A stretch of 14,702 nucleotides of DNA from Collinsella sp. (GCA_019413955.1 DXMX01000016.1:19235-33936), one strand, 5' to 3'; shown: positions 6,260 through 13,830, numbered from the stretch's first letter. The notes: generated from the letters alone by a model not told the origin. A program made the numbers and translations.

Positions 6260-7702
6260 CTATCGACCTCCCTTCGCGACCGCGTCATCGCGCATAAGCT
6301 CGGCCAGCGCCTCGCGATCGATTCGCAGGGCATCGCCGCCCGCCGGGTCGAGCGAATCACCCTGTCCGGCGAGGTCTTTGGCCTGCTTGCGCCCCGCATG
6401 GGAAAGGCCCCGCTCGCGATACTTTTGCGAATGCGCCGTGTACATGTTGATGAATAGGATGACCAGGAAACTGAACGCAATCACAACGGCGACCCAAAAG
6501 AGGGCCACCGAGGTGTTGCCGCCCATCCACTCAAAGTAAATCGCAATGGGGATGGTCTGCGTAATGCCGGCGTAGTTGCCCGCAAAGAACAGCGTGCAGC
6601 CAAACTCTCCCATCGCGCGGGCAAAGGCGAGGACCGTACCAGCGGCAATAGAAGGCCACCCAAGCGGCATCATAAGCTTGGCAAAGATGCGACGCTCGGA
6701 CCATCCCAGGGTTCGCGCGGCGTCAAGCATCTGCGTGTCGAGGCTCTCAAAGGCGCCGAGCGCCGTACGGTAGACCAGGGGGAACGATACCACCACGGCA
6801 GAGATCACCGCCGCCGGCCACGTAAAGACAATCGAGACGCCGTGCGCAATCAGCCACTGGCCCACCCCGGTCGAGCGACCAAACAGCATAAGCAGCAAAA
6901 AGCCGCAGACCGTGGGCGGCAACACCATGGGGATGGTAAAGACCGAGTCGAGCAGGCCCTTGATGCGACTCGAGGTACCCATAGTCTTCCACGCGGCGAA
7001 CAGGCCCAGCGCAAGGGAGATCACCAGGGCAAGGCCGCTCGTTTTAATGGACACCCAAAACGGGCGATAGTCGATGTCGCCCAAAAAGGAGACCAGAGAG
7101 GTCAAGGGCCCTTGCTCATCCCGCAACATGACAGACGACGCCTCTACCATTTGAGCGCTATCAAGCCAACGCGCGCCGCCCTTGGCATCACCCGAGGCTG
7201 ATGCAATCACCACATAGCGGTCCCCATCCGCACCGCGCTCGTCAAAGCCATAGGTATACCCACCGGCATCAAACGTTGTTTCCGCCGTGACATACCAAGG
7301 AAGATTCACGTCCCCTAGCTGCGCACCTCCCATGCAGTTTGCGCTGTCGAGCTTACAGACGAGGGCCTTGAGACCCGATACGCACTCGTTATCCTGCGGA
7401 TCCAACCCATACTTCTCGACCGCCTTGGGCGACATCCACACCACAACGCGATCGGCAGCAGGTGCCACTACAAGGTCCACGTCCTCGTCAACGGGAAACC
7501 GATAGCCCTCAGGCTGGCCCTCCATGGCACGAGCGGTCCCCTTGGCCAACCGCTCAAAACCCTCGATCCCATAGGAAAGCCCATGGGCGGTCGCAGCAAC
7601 CTGGGCCCCGTCCTCAGCGTCCCCAGCAAACGCAAATCCCGGCACCCAGCAAAGCGCGAAGGTCAAAGCACAGGCGACAAGCATGCGGAATCTATTAAGC
7701 AC
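6260..7702 (-). CDS. modB: Molybdate ABC transporter permease with an extra N-terminal extracytoplasmic domain
   Basis: A 480-aa protein, about twice the usual ModB length of 220-230 residues. The C-terminal half is a typical permease: first core helix near 219-238, TIPMVLPPTVCGFLLLMLFG at 256-275, the cytoplasmic EAA loop around LDAARTLGWSERRIFAKL (326-343), and LAFARAMGEFGCTLFFAGN (358-376). The N-terminal part starts with a signal-like segment (MLNRFRMLVACALTFALCW... AFAG, cleavage about residue 26). About 190 hydrophilic residues follow, with three close cysteines (107, 116, 123), likely outside the membrane. The chosen start is GTG 7702, six bases after GGAG; ATG 7684 has no SD, and longer frames would overlap the end of modA. 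The function of the extra domain is unknown. It lies between modA and modC in the operon. Confidence 0.85.
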   Translation of the reverse strand: MLNRFRMLVACALTFALCWVPGFAFAGDAEDGAQVAATAHGLSYGIEGFERLAKGTARAMEGQPEGYRFPVDEDVDLVVAPAADRVVVWMSPKAVEKYGLDPQDNECVSGLKALVCKLDSANCMGGAQLGDVNLPWYVTAETTFDAGGYTYGFDERGADGDRYVVIASASGDAKGGARWLDSAQMVEASSVMLRDEQGPLTSLVSFLGDIDYRPFWVSIKTSGLALVISLALGLFAAWKTMGTSSRIKGLLDSVFTIPMVLPPTVCGFLLLMLFGRSTGVGQWLIAHGVSIVFTWPAAVISAVVVSFPLVYRTALGAFESLDTQMLDAARTLGWSERRIFAKLMMPLGWPSIAAGTVLAFARAMGEFGCTLFFAGNYAGITQTIPIAIYFEWMGGNTSVALFWVAVVIAFSFLVILFINMYTAHSQKYRERGLSHAGRKQAKDLAGQGDSLDPAGGDALRIDREALAELMRDDAVAKGGR

Positions 7703-7770
7703 GAAAAGCTCCAAGCGAATACAAGGACGGAGTGAAACACAAAACGATGGAATTATCGCGCCAAGCCGCA

Positions 7771-8643
7771 CTACTCGGAAAGCTCAAAGCCGTACTTGGC
7801 CCAAATCTTCTGGGCTTTCTTGTTGGTCAGGCAAAAGTCGATAAACGCCTTGGCCTCGTCGGCATGCTCGGAGCTATCGGCGACAGCGCCGGGATACACG
7901 ATGGGCTTGTGCGAGTCCTCGGGGCACACGAAGGCCTCCTCGATGCCGTCGTAGCGGAAGATATCGGAGCTGTAGACAAAACCTGCCACGCAGTCGCCTG
8001 TAGAGACGTAAGAAGCAGCGGTGCCGACCTTGTCGGCCAGGGCCACCTTGTCGGCGATCTCGGGAGCATACTCGCCGTCGTCGCCCTCGGTGCCGGTGTA
8101 GAGGCCCACGGAAGCCAGCGCCTGGTTGGCGTACTTGCCGGCGGGGACGGTCTTGGCGTCGCCAATGGCGATCTTGCCGTCCAGGTTCGCGACATCGGCG
8201 ATGGCCTCGACCTTGGTGTCAGAGCCCTCGGCGCGGATGATCACGAGGTCGTTGACGAACATATCCTCACGGGTGTCGGCGTCGACGAGCTCGGCGGCCT
8301 CGGCGTCATCCATGGTGCCCTTGGAGGCCGTGATAAGCACGTCGACGGCGGCACCGGCGCGCATTTGCTCGACAAGGTCGCCGGACGCCTTAAACTGCGT
8401 GTCGGCAAACGTGGTACCGGTCTGGTCGGTGTAGAGCTCCTGAACCTCGGGCAGAGCGTTCTCGAGCGAGTTGGCAGCAAAGACCTGCAGCTCGACAACC
8501 TTCTTGGAAGATGCCTTAGCAGAACCGGCATCGGATCCGGCCGGCTCGGACGTCTTGTTGCCCGAGCAGCCAGCAAGGCCAAGGCCGGCGGCAGCGGCAG
8601 CAGAAAGCGAGACAAAACCGCGGCGAGAAACCATATCGAACAT
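7771..8643 (-). CDS. modA: Molybdate-binding lipoprotein of the ABC transporter
   Basis: A 290-aa extracytoplasmic solute-binding protein. The N-terminus has a twin-arginine-like SRRGFVSLS followed by a hydrophobic stretch and the lipobox LAGC (Cys26), so it is probably exported and lipid-anchored, perhaps through Tat. A Ser/Ala/Gly/Lys-rich linker follows. The mature part shows ModA-type segments VFAANSLENALPEV, FKASGDLVEQMRAGAAVDVLITAS, and PIVYPGAVADSS near the C-terminus. ATG 8643 has AAAGGG six bases upstream; a TTG two codons earlier is less likely. The gene is the first of modABC, and its start lies about 60 nt from a perfect TATAAT box. The ligand (molybdate, possibly also tungstate) is inferred. 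Confidence 0.88.
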   Translation of the reverse strand: MFDMVSRRGFVSLSAAAAAGLGLAGCSGNKTSEPAGSDAGSAKASSKKVVELQVFAANSLENALPEVQELYTDQTGTTFADTQFKASGDLVEQMRAGAAVDVLITASKGTMDDAEAAELVDADTREDMFVNDLVIIRAEGSDTKVEAIADVANLDGKIAIGDAKTVPAGKYANQALASVGLYTGTEGDDGEYAPEIADKVALADKVGTAASYVSTGDCVAGFVYSSDIFRYDGIEEAFVCPEDSHKPIVYPGAVADSSEHADEAKAFIDFCLTNKKAQKIWAKYGFELSE

Positions 8644-8689
8644 GTTCAACCCTTTCGAACGCGACGCCCGGGCACCCCGCCACGGGCTT

Positions 8690-8707
8690 TAATCTGCAAT
8701 CAGATTA
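8690..8707. promoter_or_regulatory. Palindromic operator 1 at the modA promoter
   Basis: TAATCTG-CAAT-CAGATTA is a perfect 7-4-7 inverted repeat that overlaps the -10 box and the expected start point. A protein bound here should block transcription. It shares architecture and half-site (TAWTCTS) with the palindrome at 8739-8756. Confidence 0.5.
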
Positions 8708-8709
8708 TA
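8704..8709 (-). promoter_or_regulatory. -10 box of the modABC promoter
   Basis: A perfect TATAAT on the minus strand, placing the transcription start near 8697 and giving a leader of about 54 nt before ATG 8643. No good -35 hexamer lies 16-18 bases upstream (the sequence there is CACTAT-like), which suggests the promoter depends on a bound activator or is otherwise regulated. Confidence 0.55.
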
Positions 8710-8738
8710 CTTCTGCGCGAATAATGATAGTGAGATAT

Positions 8739-8756
8739 TATTCTCGTCAGAGAATA
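8739..8756. promoter_or_regulatory. Palindromic operator 2 upstream of the modA promoter
   Basis: TATTCTC-GTCA-GAGAATA is a perfect 7-4-7 inverted repeat centred about 50 bases upstream of the predicted start. The neighbouring GAATAAT (8719-8725) with ATTATTC makes a further overlapping inverted repeat. The position suits an activator or a cooperative second operator. It does not clearly match the known E. coli ModE box. Confidence 0.5.
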
Positions 8757-8794
8757 TAGTTTCAAGTTACCGTGCACCTCGGCGTCGATTCGGC

Positions 8795-8833
8795 GGAAAA
8801 CAAAGGCGGAGCAGCCGTTCAGGTCGCCCCGCC
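8795..8833 (-). terminator. Intrinsic terminator of the moeA-mog operon
   Basis: On the minus strand GGCGGGGC (8826-8833) pairs with GCTCCGCC (8805-8812), with one G-T wobble and a 13-nt loop, followed by TTTGTTTT. It lies 14 nt after the stop codon of the MogA/MoaB gene and before the modA promoter, so the two molybdenum operons are probably separate transcripts. Confidence 0.75.
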
Positions 8834-8846
8834 GCAGGTAAACCAC

Positions 8847-9326
8847 CTAGTTGGTATGTCCGCCGCCCGCTGTCATCTGAGCCGCATGCTCCAGCTGGTC
8901 CGCTATGGCCTCCCAGCTTTCGCGGGCGGCCTTCGTAGAACCGGGAAAGTTTACGACAAGTGTATGACCTCGTTGCATGCAAATAGCGCGCGAGAGCATA
9001 GCGCGGCGCGTCTTGGTCATGGAGTACGCACGGATTGCCTCTGCAATACCCGGCACATCGCGCTCGCAGACGGCACGCGTCGCCTCGGGCGTCACATCGC
9101 GCATCGAAAGCCCCGTGCCGCCGCAGGTGAGCACGACATTGGCGTGGCACTCATCGGCGGCTTCCACAATGGCATCACCGATCTCGCTGACGTCGTCGCG
9201 CACGACCACATGCGAGGCGACCGTCCAGCCCTGCGCCTCGATAAGTTCCTCGAGTGCGGCTCCAGCCTCGTCCTGGGCAAGATCGCGCGTATCCGAGCAC
9301 GTCACGATCGATATCTTCAGCTCCAT
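8847..9326 (-). CDS. MogA/MoaB-family molybdenum cofactor biosynthesis protein
   Basis: A 159-aa molybdopterin-binding protein. MogA-type enzymes adenylylate molybdopterin so that MoeA can insert molybdate. Family motifs are VVLTCGGTGLSMRDVTPEAT (64-83), PGIAEAIRAYS (92-102), LSRAICMQRGHTLVVNFPGS (111-130) and STKAARESW. The catalytic-site Asp of the RDVTPEAT motif is present. The length suits the short MogA/MoaB class, and MogA cannot be separated from MoaB by eye. The start is ATG 9326, with AGGAGG six bases upstream; the longer open frame to 9422 lies over the end of moeA. It follows moeA by 10 nt in the same operon and ends just before an intrinsic terminator. Confidence 0.9.
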   Translation of the reverse strand: MELKISIVTCSDTRDLAQDEAGAALEELIEAQGWTVASHVVVRDDVSEIGDAIVEAADECHANVVLTCGGTGLSMRDVTPEATRAVCERDVPGIAEAIRAYSMTKTRRAMLSRAICMQRGHTLVVNFPGSTKAARESWEAIADQLEHAAQMTAGGGHTN

Positions 9327-9336
9327 AGCATTCCTC

Positions 9337-10599
9337 CTACAACACGGCGCCCTCGGGCAGATCGACGCGAACAACGTCCACGACATCGCCCACCTTGAGG
9401 TCGCACGGTCCTTCGTCAACACGCAACAGGCAGTTAGCCCGCTGCATCGTGCCGAGCAGCGCCGAATTCTGCGTCTTGGCCTCGGTCACCAACAGCTCAC
9501 CGGTCTCGGGGTCGCGCAAAACCGTGGCGCGATCGAAGAAGCGGCGATGCTGTCGCTTTTTCACGCCGTGCGTGAGCGTCGCCTGCTGCACGGGACGCGT
9601 ACCCTCGGCAAAGCCGCGCATCTTGCGGATCGCCGGACGCGCAAGCATCTCAAAGCCTACATACGCCGCGGCCGGATTGCCTGAAAGTCCCAGGTAGGGC
9701 TTACCCCCAAGCAAGCCAAACGTGATGGCCTTGCCCGGACGCATCGAGATGCGGTCAAACAGCACATCGCCCTCGCGCCGAACGAGCGCCGTCACGTAGT
9801 CGTAGTCGCCTGCCGAGGCGCCACCGCTCGTAATGACGAAATCGCACTCCAGCACGGCGCGATGCACCAGCTCGGCAATCGCCTGCTCATCATCGGGCGC
9901 AATGCCGTAGAACACGGGCTCGGCTCCTGCATCGAGCGCTTCGGCCATCAACGCCGACGAGTTGGAGTCGCGAATCTGCCCGCGCGCCGGCAGCTCACCC
10001 GGCGCGACCAGCTCCGTGCCCAGCGAGATAATGCCCACACGCGGCGCGGCATGCACCTTCACGCTCGCATACCCGGCGCTCGCCAACAAGCCGGCGCCCG
10101 CCGGAGCCACGACCTCGCCGGCGTGCATCACAACATCGCCGGCATGGGCCTCCTCGGCGGCAGAGCGAACGTTCTCCCCTACCTTGGCAGGCGCCGAGAA
10201 CCTCACACGCGAACCCTCGTTGCCGTCACCGACGAGCACATCGACGATCTCATACTTCACCACGGCATCGGCACCTTCGGGTACCGGCGCGCCTGTCATG
10301 ATGCGGACCGTCTCGCCCGGGGCGATTACACCATCGAACACATGGCCCGCGGCTTCGTGCCCGATAACGTCGAGCGTCACCGGCGCCTCGCCAGATGCCT
10401 GCGCCAAGTCCGCCGAGCGCACGGCATATCCGTCCATAGCGCTGTTGGCAAACGGCGAGATGTCGATATCGGCCACCGCATCCTCTGCCAAGGGAAGACC
10501 GGCGGCCTGCCACACGGGAATCTCGACGACTTCGGTGCGATTCACGTGCGACAAGACGATCGCCTGCGCGTCCTCCAACGGAATGAGTTTCTCAGCCAT
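9337..10599 (-). CDS. moeA: Molybdopterin molybdotransferase MoeA
   Basis: A 420-aa protein that inserts molybdate into adenylylated molybdopterin, the last common step of molybdenum cofactor synthesis. Domains follow the MoeA order: ISPFANSAMDGYAVRSADL (47-65), the beta-barrel segment RIMTGAPVPEGADAVVKYE (99-117), GQIRDSNSSALMAEAL (207-222), the MogA-like domain with VITSGGASAGDYDYV (255-269), MRPGKAITFGLLGGKPYLGL (286-305) then SGNPAAAYV, and a C-terminal beta domain from about 335. Of two in-frame ATGs, 10599 is preferred because GAGGTG precedes it; 10614 has no SD. It is the first gene of the moeA-mog operon, divergent from the CLC gene. A small hairpin, CGGCGC (10619-10624) with GCGCCG (10634-10639), lies in its leader. 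Confidence 0.93.
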   Translation of the reverse strand: MAEKLIPLEDAQAIVLSHVNRTEVVEIPVWQAAGLPLAEDAVADIDISPFANSAMDGYAVRSADLAQASGEAPVTLDVIGHEAAGHVFDGVIAPGETVRIMTGAPVPEGADAVVKYEIVDVLVGDGNEGSRVRFSAPAKVGENVRSAAEEAHAGDVVMHAGEVVAPAGAGLLASAGYASVKVHAAPRVGIISLGTELVAPGELPARGQIRDSNSSALMAEALDAGAEPVFYGIAPDDEQAIAELVHRAVLECDFVITSGGASAGDYDYVTALVRREGDVLFDRISMRPGKAITFGLLGGKPYLGLSGNPAAAYVGFEMLARPAIRKMRGFAEGTRPVQQATLTHGVKKRQHRRFFDRATVLRDPETGELLVTEAKTQNSALLGTMQRANCLLRVDEGPCDLKVGDVVDVVRVDLPEGAVL

Positions 10600-10657
10600 A
10601 TACACCTCTAGCATGCTGCGGCGCGCAACAAAAGCGCCGATTCTTTATGTTTCTCTC

Positions 10658-10663
10658 AGTATA
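10658..10663 (-). promoter_or_regulatory. Candidate -10 box for moeA
   Basis: TATACT on the minus strand about 60 nt before ATG 10599. TTGAGC (10678-10683) is the best -35-like hexamer but is only 14 bases away, so the promoter call is weak. Confidence 0.25.
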
Positions 10664-10693
10664 ATCCCTCGCCGCCTGCTCAAGACCTGGCCC

Positions 10694-10720
10694 GCGGCCG
10701 CGAATACATCTGTCGGCCGC
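10694..10720. repeat. GC-rich hairpin between moeA and the CLC gene
   Basis: GCGGCCG (10694-10700) and CGGCCGC (10714-10720) form a 7-bp perfect stem with a 13-nt loop, in the 211-nt divergent intergenic region. No T-run follows on either strand. Its role is not clear. Confidence 0.4.
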
Positions 10721-10775
10721 AAGCCGCGAAACAAAACCAAAACCAACCCACCGGCTCGTCGCGTTTACCGCGTTT

Positions 10776-10781
10776 TATAAT
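10776..10781 (+). promoter_or_regulatory. -10 box of the CLC gene
   Basis: A perfect TATAAT about 30 nt before ATG 10811, in a TTTTATAAT context. The -35 region 17 bases upstream is poor (GGCTCG). Confidence 0.45.
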
Positions 10782-10810
10782 GCTCGTGTTGCAACCCAAA
10801 AGAGGAACGT

Positions 10811-12232
10811 ATGACTTTTACCGACAAACCCGAAAGCGCAAACGAAGCGCAGGATCATTCTCAGTCGCTCGACGACGGCGGCTTTTTCTCCCTGAACGAC
10901 GTCATCATGGCCGGCAGGCATCAGCTCACCCGCTCCGAGCATCTCTTGGCCGCCGACACGCGCCGCAACGCCCGCAACCTACTCGCGAGCGCCAAGTTGC
11001 TCACACTCGTCGTCATCGTCTCGCTCGCCATGGGCGTTGCCGCCTGGGCGTTTTTGACCTCGCTGAATATCGCGACCGACTATCGCGAGCACCATGCATG
11101 GGTCTACGCCTTGCTTCCCGTTGTGGGCGTTGCCACCGCATGGGTGTACAAAAACCACGGCCTTGCCGCCAAACGCGGTAACAACCTGGTCATCGACTCC
11201 GCTCTGGGCACACGCCTCATCCATATGCGCATGGCCGTTCTCACCTTCGTCTGCTCCACGCTCACGCACCTAACGGGCGGGTCGGCCGGTCGCGAGGGAG
11301 CTGCGGTGCAGATTGGCGGCACCATCGCCAGCAACATCTCGAGCCTCGCCCACCTCAAAAAGCATGACCACCACGACCTCATGCTCGCCGGCATCTCGTC
11401 GGCCTTTGGCGCCGTATTCGGTTCGCCCCTTGCCGGAGCTTTCTTTGGCATGGAGATGTGCTTTATCGGCAAGATCGACTACACCGCGGGCATCTACTGC
11501 CTGGTCGCCTCGTTTACCGGCTACTTTACATCACTCGCCCTGGGTACCGAGTACGAGGCGAATGTCATCGCCAGCGTTCCCGCTATGACGCCCAAAACGG
11601 TTGTCATCGTTGTTATCAGCGCCATTATCTTCGGTCTGACTGCACGCCTCTTTGCCTGGTCGGTTCGAACCGTCAAGAGCCTGTACGGTCGCTTTATCAC
11701 CAATTACCTCATTCGCGCACTCATAGGCGCACTCGTGGTTTTGGCCGCCTATGCCCTCCTCGACGCCTGGGACTACGCCGGCCTTTCCACGTGGCTTTCC
11801 GGCGCCGGTTTTGCCGGCAACACCACCCTGGCGGACGCAGCCATCAAGTTGGTCGTCACAGCGCTCACCCTTGGAGCCGGCTTCCAAGGCGGCGAGGTCA
11901 CGCCCCTGTTTGGTATCGGTGCGGCGCTCGGCGGCTGGATCGGTTGCCTCACCGGGCTCGACCCCAGTTTTCTGGCGGCTCTCGGCATGCTCGGCGTGTT
12001 CTGCGCCGGCCTCAACGTGCCCATCACCACCTGCATGATGGCCATCGACCTGTTCCACGGCACGGCAGCCGGGTTCTTTGTCATCGTGGCCTTTATCAGC
12101 TACCTAACCGCCGGACACCGCGGCGTATACCCCGCCCAGCGCATCATCTCGCCCAAGCGCCGTTCGCTTATTGTGGATGAGGGCGGTACGGTAGCGGATG
12201 CTATCGAGCGCCACAACGACCTGATAGAGTAG
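10811..12232 (+). CDS. CLC-family anion channel/antiporter, resembling the fluoride (CLC-F) branch
   Basis: A 473-aa multi-helix membrane protein with a hydrophilic N-terminus of about 58 residues. The gating motif is GGSAGREGAAVQIGG (156-170) with Glu162; the usual proline of GREGP is alanine. At the position of the chloride-binding GSGIP motif it has KRGNNLVID (121-129). The later selectivity motif is GFQGGEVTPLFGIG (357-370) in place of the common GGIFAP. From memory these features mark the CLC-F-like proteins, which exchange fluoride for protons, so fluoride export is the leading guess and chloride transport the alternative. GSPLAGAFFGMEM (204-216) is a family-wide helix motif. The start is ATG 10811, with AGAGGA just upstream. 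No fluoride riboswitch was recognised ahead of it. The lipid kinase follows after 87 nt on the same strand. Confidence 0.82.
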   Translation: MTFTDKPESANEAQDHSQSLDDGGFFSLNDVIMAGRHQLTRSEHLLAADTRRNARNLLASAKLLTLVVIVSLAMGVAAWAFLTSLNIATDYREHHAWVYALLPVVGVATAWVYKNHGLAAKRGNNLVIDSALGTRLIHMRMAVLTFVCSTLTHLTGGSAGREGAAVQIGGTIASNISSLAHLKKHDHHDLMLAGISSAFGAVFGSPLAGAFFGMEMCFIGKIDYTAGIYCLVASFTGYFTSLALGTEYEANVIASVPAMTPKTVVIVVISAIIFGLTARLFAWSVRTVKSLYGRFITNYLIRALIGALVVLAAYALLDAWDYAGLSTWLSGAGFAGNTTLADAAIKLVVTALTLGAGFQGGEVTPLFGIGAALGGWIGCLTGLDPSFLAALGMLGVFCAGLNVPITTCMMAIDLFHGTAAGFFVIVAFISYLTAGHRGVYPAQRIISPKRRSLIVDEGGTVADAIERHNDLIE

Positions 12233-12319
12233 ACGTAAGTATTCGACGTGCAGCCACAATCGGGGGCAATTAGACCTGAGCGCGACCGCACCGTCACGTC
12301 ATACGCCGGGAGTCGCCCC

Positions 12320-13282
12320 ATGCACGCAACTGATTTTGGCCGCACGCTCATCATCGCCAACCCAGCAGCCCAATCGGGTGCGGCGCACGAAGTTGCCGAG
12401 CGCCTGCAACGCTTTTTGGATATGACCGCGCGAGCATCCCAGTTTGACCTGGTGCTGACCGAGCGCATGGGACACGCCAAGGAGCTGGCCGCACAGGCTC
12501 AGGGCTATCGCACCGTTATCGCCCTTGGCGGTGACGGTGTGATTCACGAGGTCGTCAACGGGCTTATGACGCAGGATGAGGCGGTCCGGCCCGCCCTTGC
12601 CGTCCTGCCCGTGGGCTCCGGCAACGATTTTGCCCAAACGCTCGGTATCGATGATTTCTCCGGCAAGGATTTTGGCGCGCTGCTCACCTGCGAGCTGCAG
12701 CGTCAGGATATCGGGCGGATTCGCTCATTGAGCCCTGCGAGCGGTAGCGGCGAGGCTTCCATTGAGTACTACGACCAGACGCTTTCGGTCGGCATCGATG
12801 CCGCCATCGGCCTTGGCACCACCGAGCTGCGCAAAAAGACGGGCCTCGCCGGCGCTCCGCTCTACACCCTATCGGGACTTGAGCAGTTTGGCCTACGCTA
12901 TCGCAACTACCCCATGACAGTCAGCTTTGACGGGGCGCCCGCCGAGCGCGTGAGGGCGATCGTCATGGCGATTCAGCTGGGTCCTACCTATGGCTCGGGC
13001 TATCGCATCTGTCCCGACGCCGACCCCTGTGACGGTATATTCGACGTCTGCTACGCCTGCGGCCCCGTTCCGCGCGCGGTCGCACTTCCCATGTTCCTTT
13101 CGGCCAAAGATGGCCACCATACCAAGCTGCCACCGGTTCGTATGCGCCGCTGTCGCCATGCCGAGCTTACCTTTGAGGAGCCCGACTACCCCATCCAGGC
13201 CGACGGCGAGCCCGTTGTCGCCTCACGCATCGAGGTCGACATCCTCGCCGGCGCCCTCGAGGTCTGGCACCCCACCCGCTAA
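12320..13282 (+). CDS. Diacylglycerol kinase / YegS-BmrU family lipid kinase
   Basis: A 320-aa soluble kinase of the DagK_cat family, which phosphorylates diacylglycerol or a related lipid with ATP and usually helps recycle lipid headgroup by-products. Motifs are LIIANPAAQSG (10-20), the nucleotide loop VIALGGDGVIHEVVNG (66-81) with GGDG at 70-73, and LPVGSGNDFAQTLG (96-109). The C-terminal lobe holds YDQTLSVGIDAAIGLGT and ends with a beta segment reading PIQADGEPV, as is usual in the family. ATG 12320 has GGGAG seven bases upstream; a GTG at 12248 would add 24 residues without an SD. It probably shares a transcript with the CLC gene. The lipid substrate is not determined. It is convergent with the release-factor-like gene across a long palindrome. 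Confidence 0.88.
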   Translation: MHATDFGRTLIIANPAAQSGAAHEVAERLQRFLDMTARASQFDLVLTERMGHAKELAAQAQGYRTVIALGGDGVIHEVVNGLMTQDEAVRPALAVLPVGSGNDFAQTLGIDDFSGKDFGALLTCELQRQDIGRIRSLSPASGSGEASIEYYDQTLSVGIDAAIGLGTTELRKKTGLAGAPLYTLSGLEQFGLRYRNYPMTVSFDGAPAERVRAIVMAIQLGPTYGSGYRICPDADPCDGIFDVCYACGPVPRAVALPMFLSAKDGHHTKLPPVRMRRCRHAELTFEEPDYPIQADGEPVVASRIEVDILAGALEVWHPTR

Positions 13283-13289
13283 CCCCACC

Positions 13290-13360
13290 TAAGTTGCGGT
13301 GAAATAGGGACTGTTTATGCAGCTAAAGCCGCAAAACAGTCCCTATTTCACCGCAACTTA
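13290..13360. repeat. 27-bp perfect inverted repeat between convergent genes
   Basis: Arms 13290-13316 and 13334-13360 are perfectly complementary, with a 17-nt loop. Each arm contains GTGAAATAGGGACTGT or its complement. No T-run follows on either strand, so it is not a textbook intrinsic terminator, though it may stop or protect both converging transcripts. It shares a core with the palindrome at 13773-13803. Confidence 0.85.
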
Positions 13361-13368
13361 TGAGTAGG

Positions 13369-13749
13369 CTATTCGTCGCTGCCCGGCTTGCGACGGTTGG
13401 CCTTTTTAATGGCGTTGAAGTGTTTGTCGCTGAGCCTGCGCTGGCGAGAGCGCTGAGGCACCTTGGTCTTTACGCGTCGGCGCGGTGGACGCCCGCGACG
13501 CTCAAGCTCAGCGCGCAACTTACGCAGACAGCTCGCGCGATTCTGAAACTGGCTGCGGCTCTCACGCGCCGTCACGACAATCCCCGAAGGGATATGTTTC
13601 ATGCGCACCGCCGAGTCCGTCGTGTTCACGCCCTGTCCGCCCGGACCTGTCGCGCGAAACACCTGCACCTCGCAATCGCGCGCCAACTCCTCGACCGACA
13701 TCTCGGCATAGCGCGCATACTCGCGCCATCCCATCTTGTTCTCATCCAT
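13369..13749 (-). CDS. Stand-alone GGQ peptide chain release factor-like protein
   Basis: A 126-aa protein containing only the peptidyl-tRNA hydrolysis domain of class I release factors. The GGQ motif is in RATGPGGQGVNTTDSAVRMK (residues 33-52, GGQ 37-39), followed by IPSGIVVTARESRSQFQNR. The glycine after GGQ replaces the histidine usual in RF1, RF2 and ArfB (GGQHVN). There is no codon-recognition domain. The C-terminal 40 residues are strongly basic (RRGRPPRRRVKTKVPQRS...), like the ribosome-binding tail of ArfB/YaeJ, which suggests rescue of stalled ribosomes. ATG 13749 has GGAGG seven bases upstream; an ATG at 13767 is the longer alternative. It is isolated between two palindromes and probably has its own transcript. 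An ArfB-like role is inference. Confidence 0.85.
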   Translation of the reverse strand: MDENKMGWREYARYAEMSVEELARDCEVQVFRATGPGGQGVNTTDSAVRMKHIPSGIVVTARESRSQFQNRASCLRKLRAELERRGRPPRRRVKTKVPQRSRQRRLSDKHFNAIKKANRRKPGSDE

Positions 13750-13767
13750 ATCAACACCTCCCCTCAT

Positions 13768-13803
13768 AAAAAATGTGACAAAGGGAAAGTCCCTTTGTCA
13801 CAT
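13768..13803 (-). terminator. Intrinsic terminator of xpt, made from a 14-bp palindrome
   Basis: Arms 13773-13786 and 13790-13803 (ATGTGACAAAGGGA and its complement) pair perfectly with a 3-nt loop. On the minus strand a run of Ts at 13768-13772 follows directly, 28 nt after the xpt stop codon. It is a convincing terminator for xpt and shares its core with the larger palindrome at 13290-13360. Confidence 0.8.
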
Positions 13804-13830
13804 CGCATACCAATCGCTTGTGTTGCGCGC

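Noticed and set aside
10600..10810. Molybdenum cofactor riboswitch in the moeA leader
   Set aside because: Only a 6-bp hairpin (10619-10639) and a 7-bp hairpin (10694-10720) are visible, too small and not matching a multi-stem aptamer.
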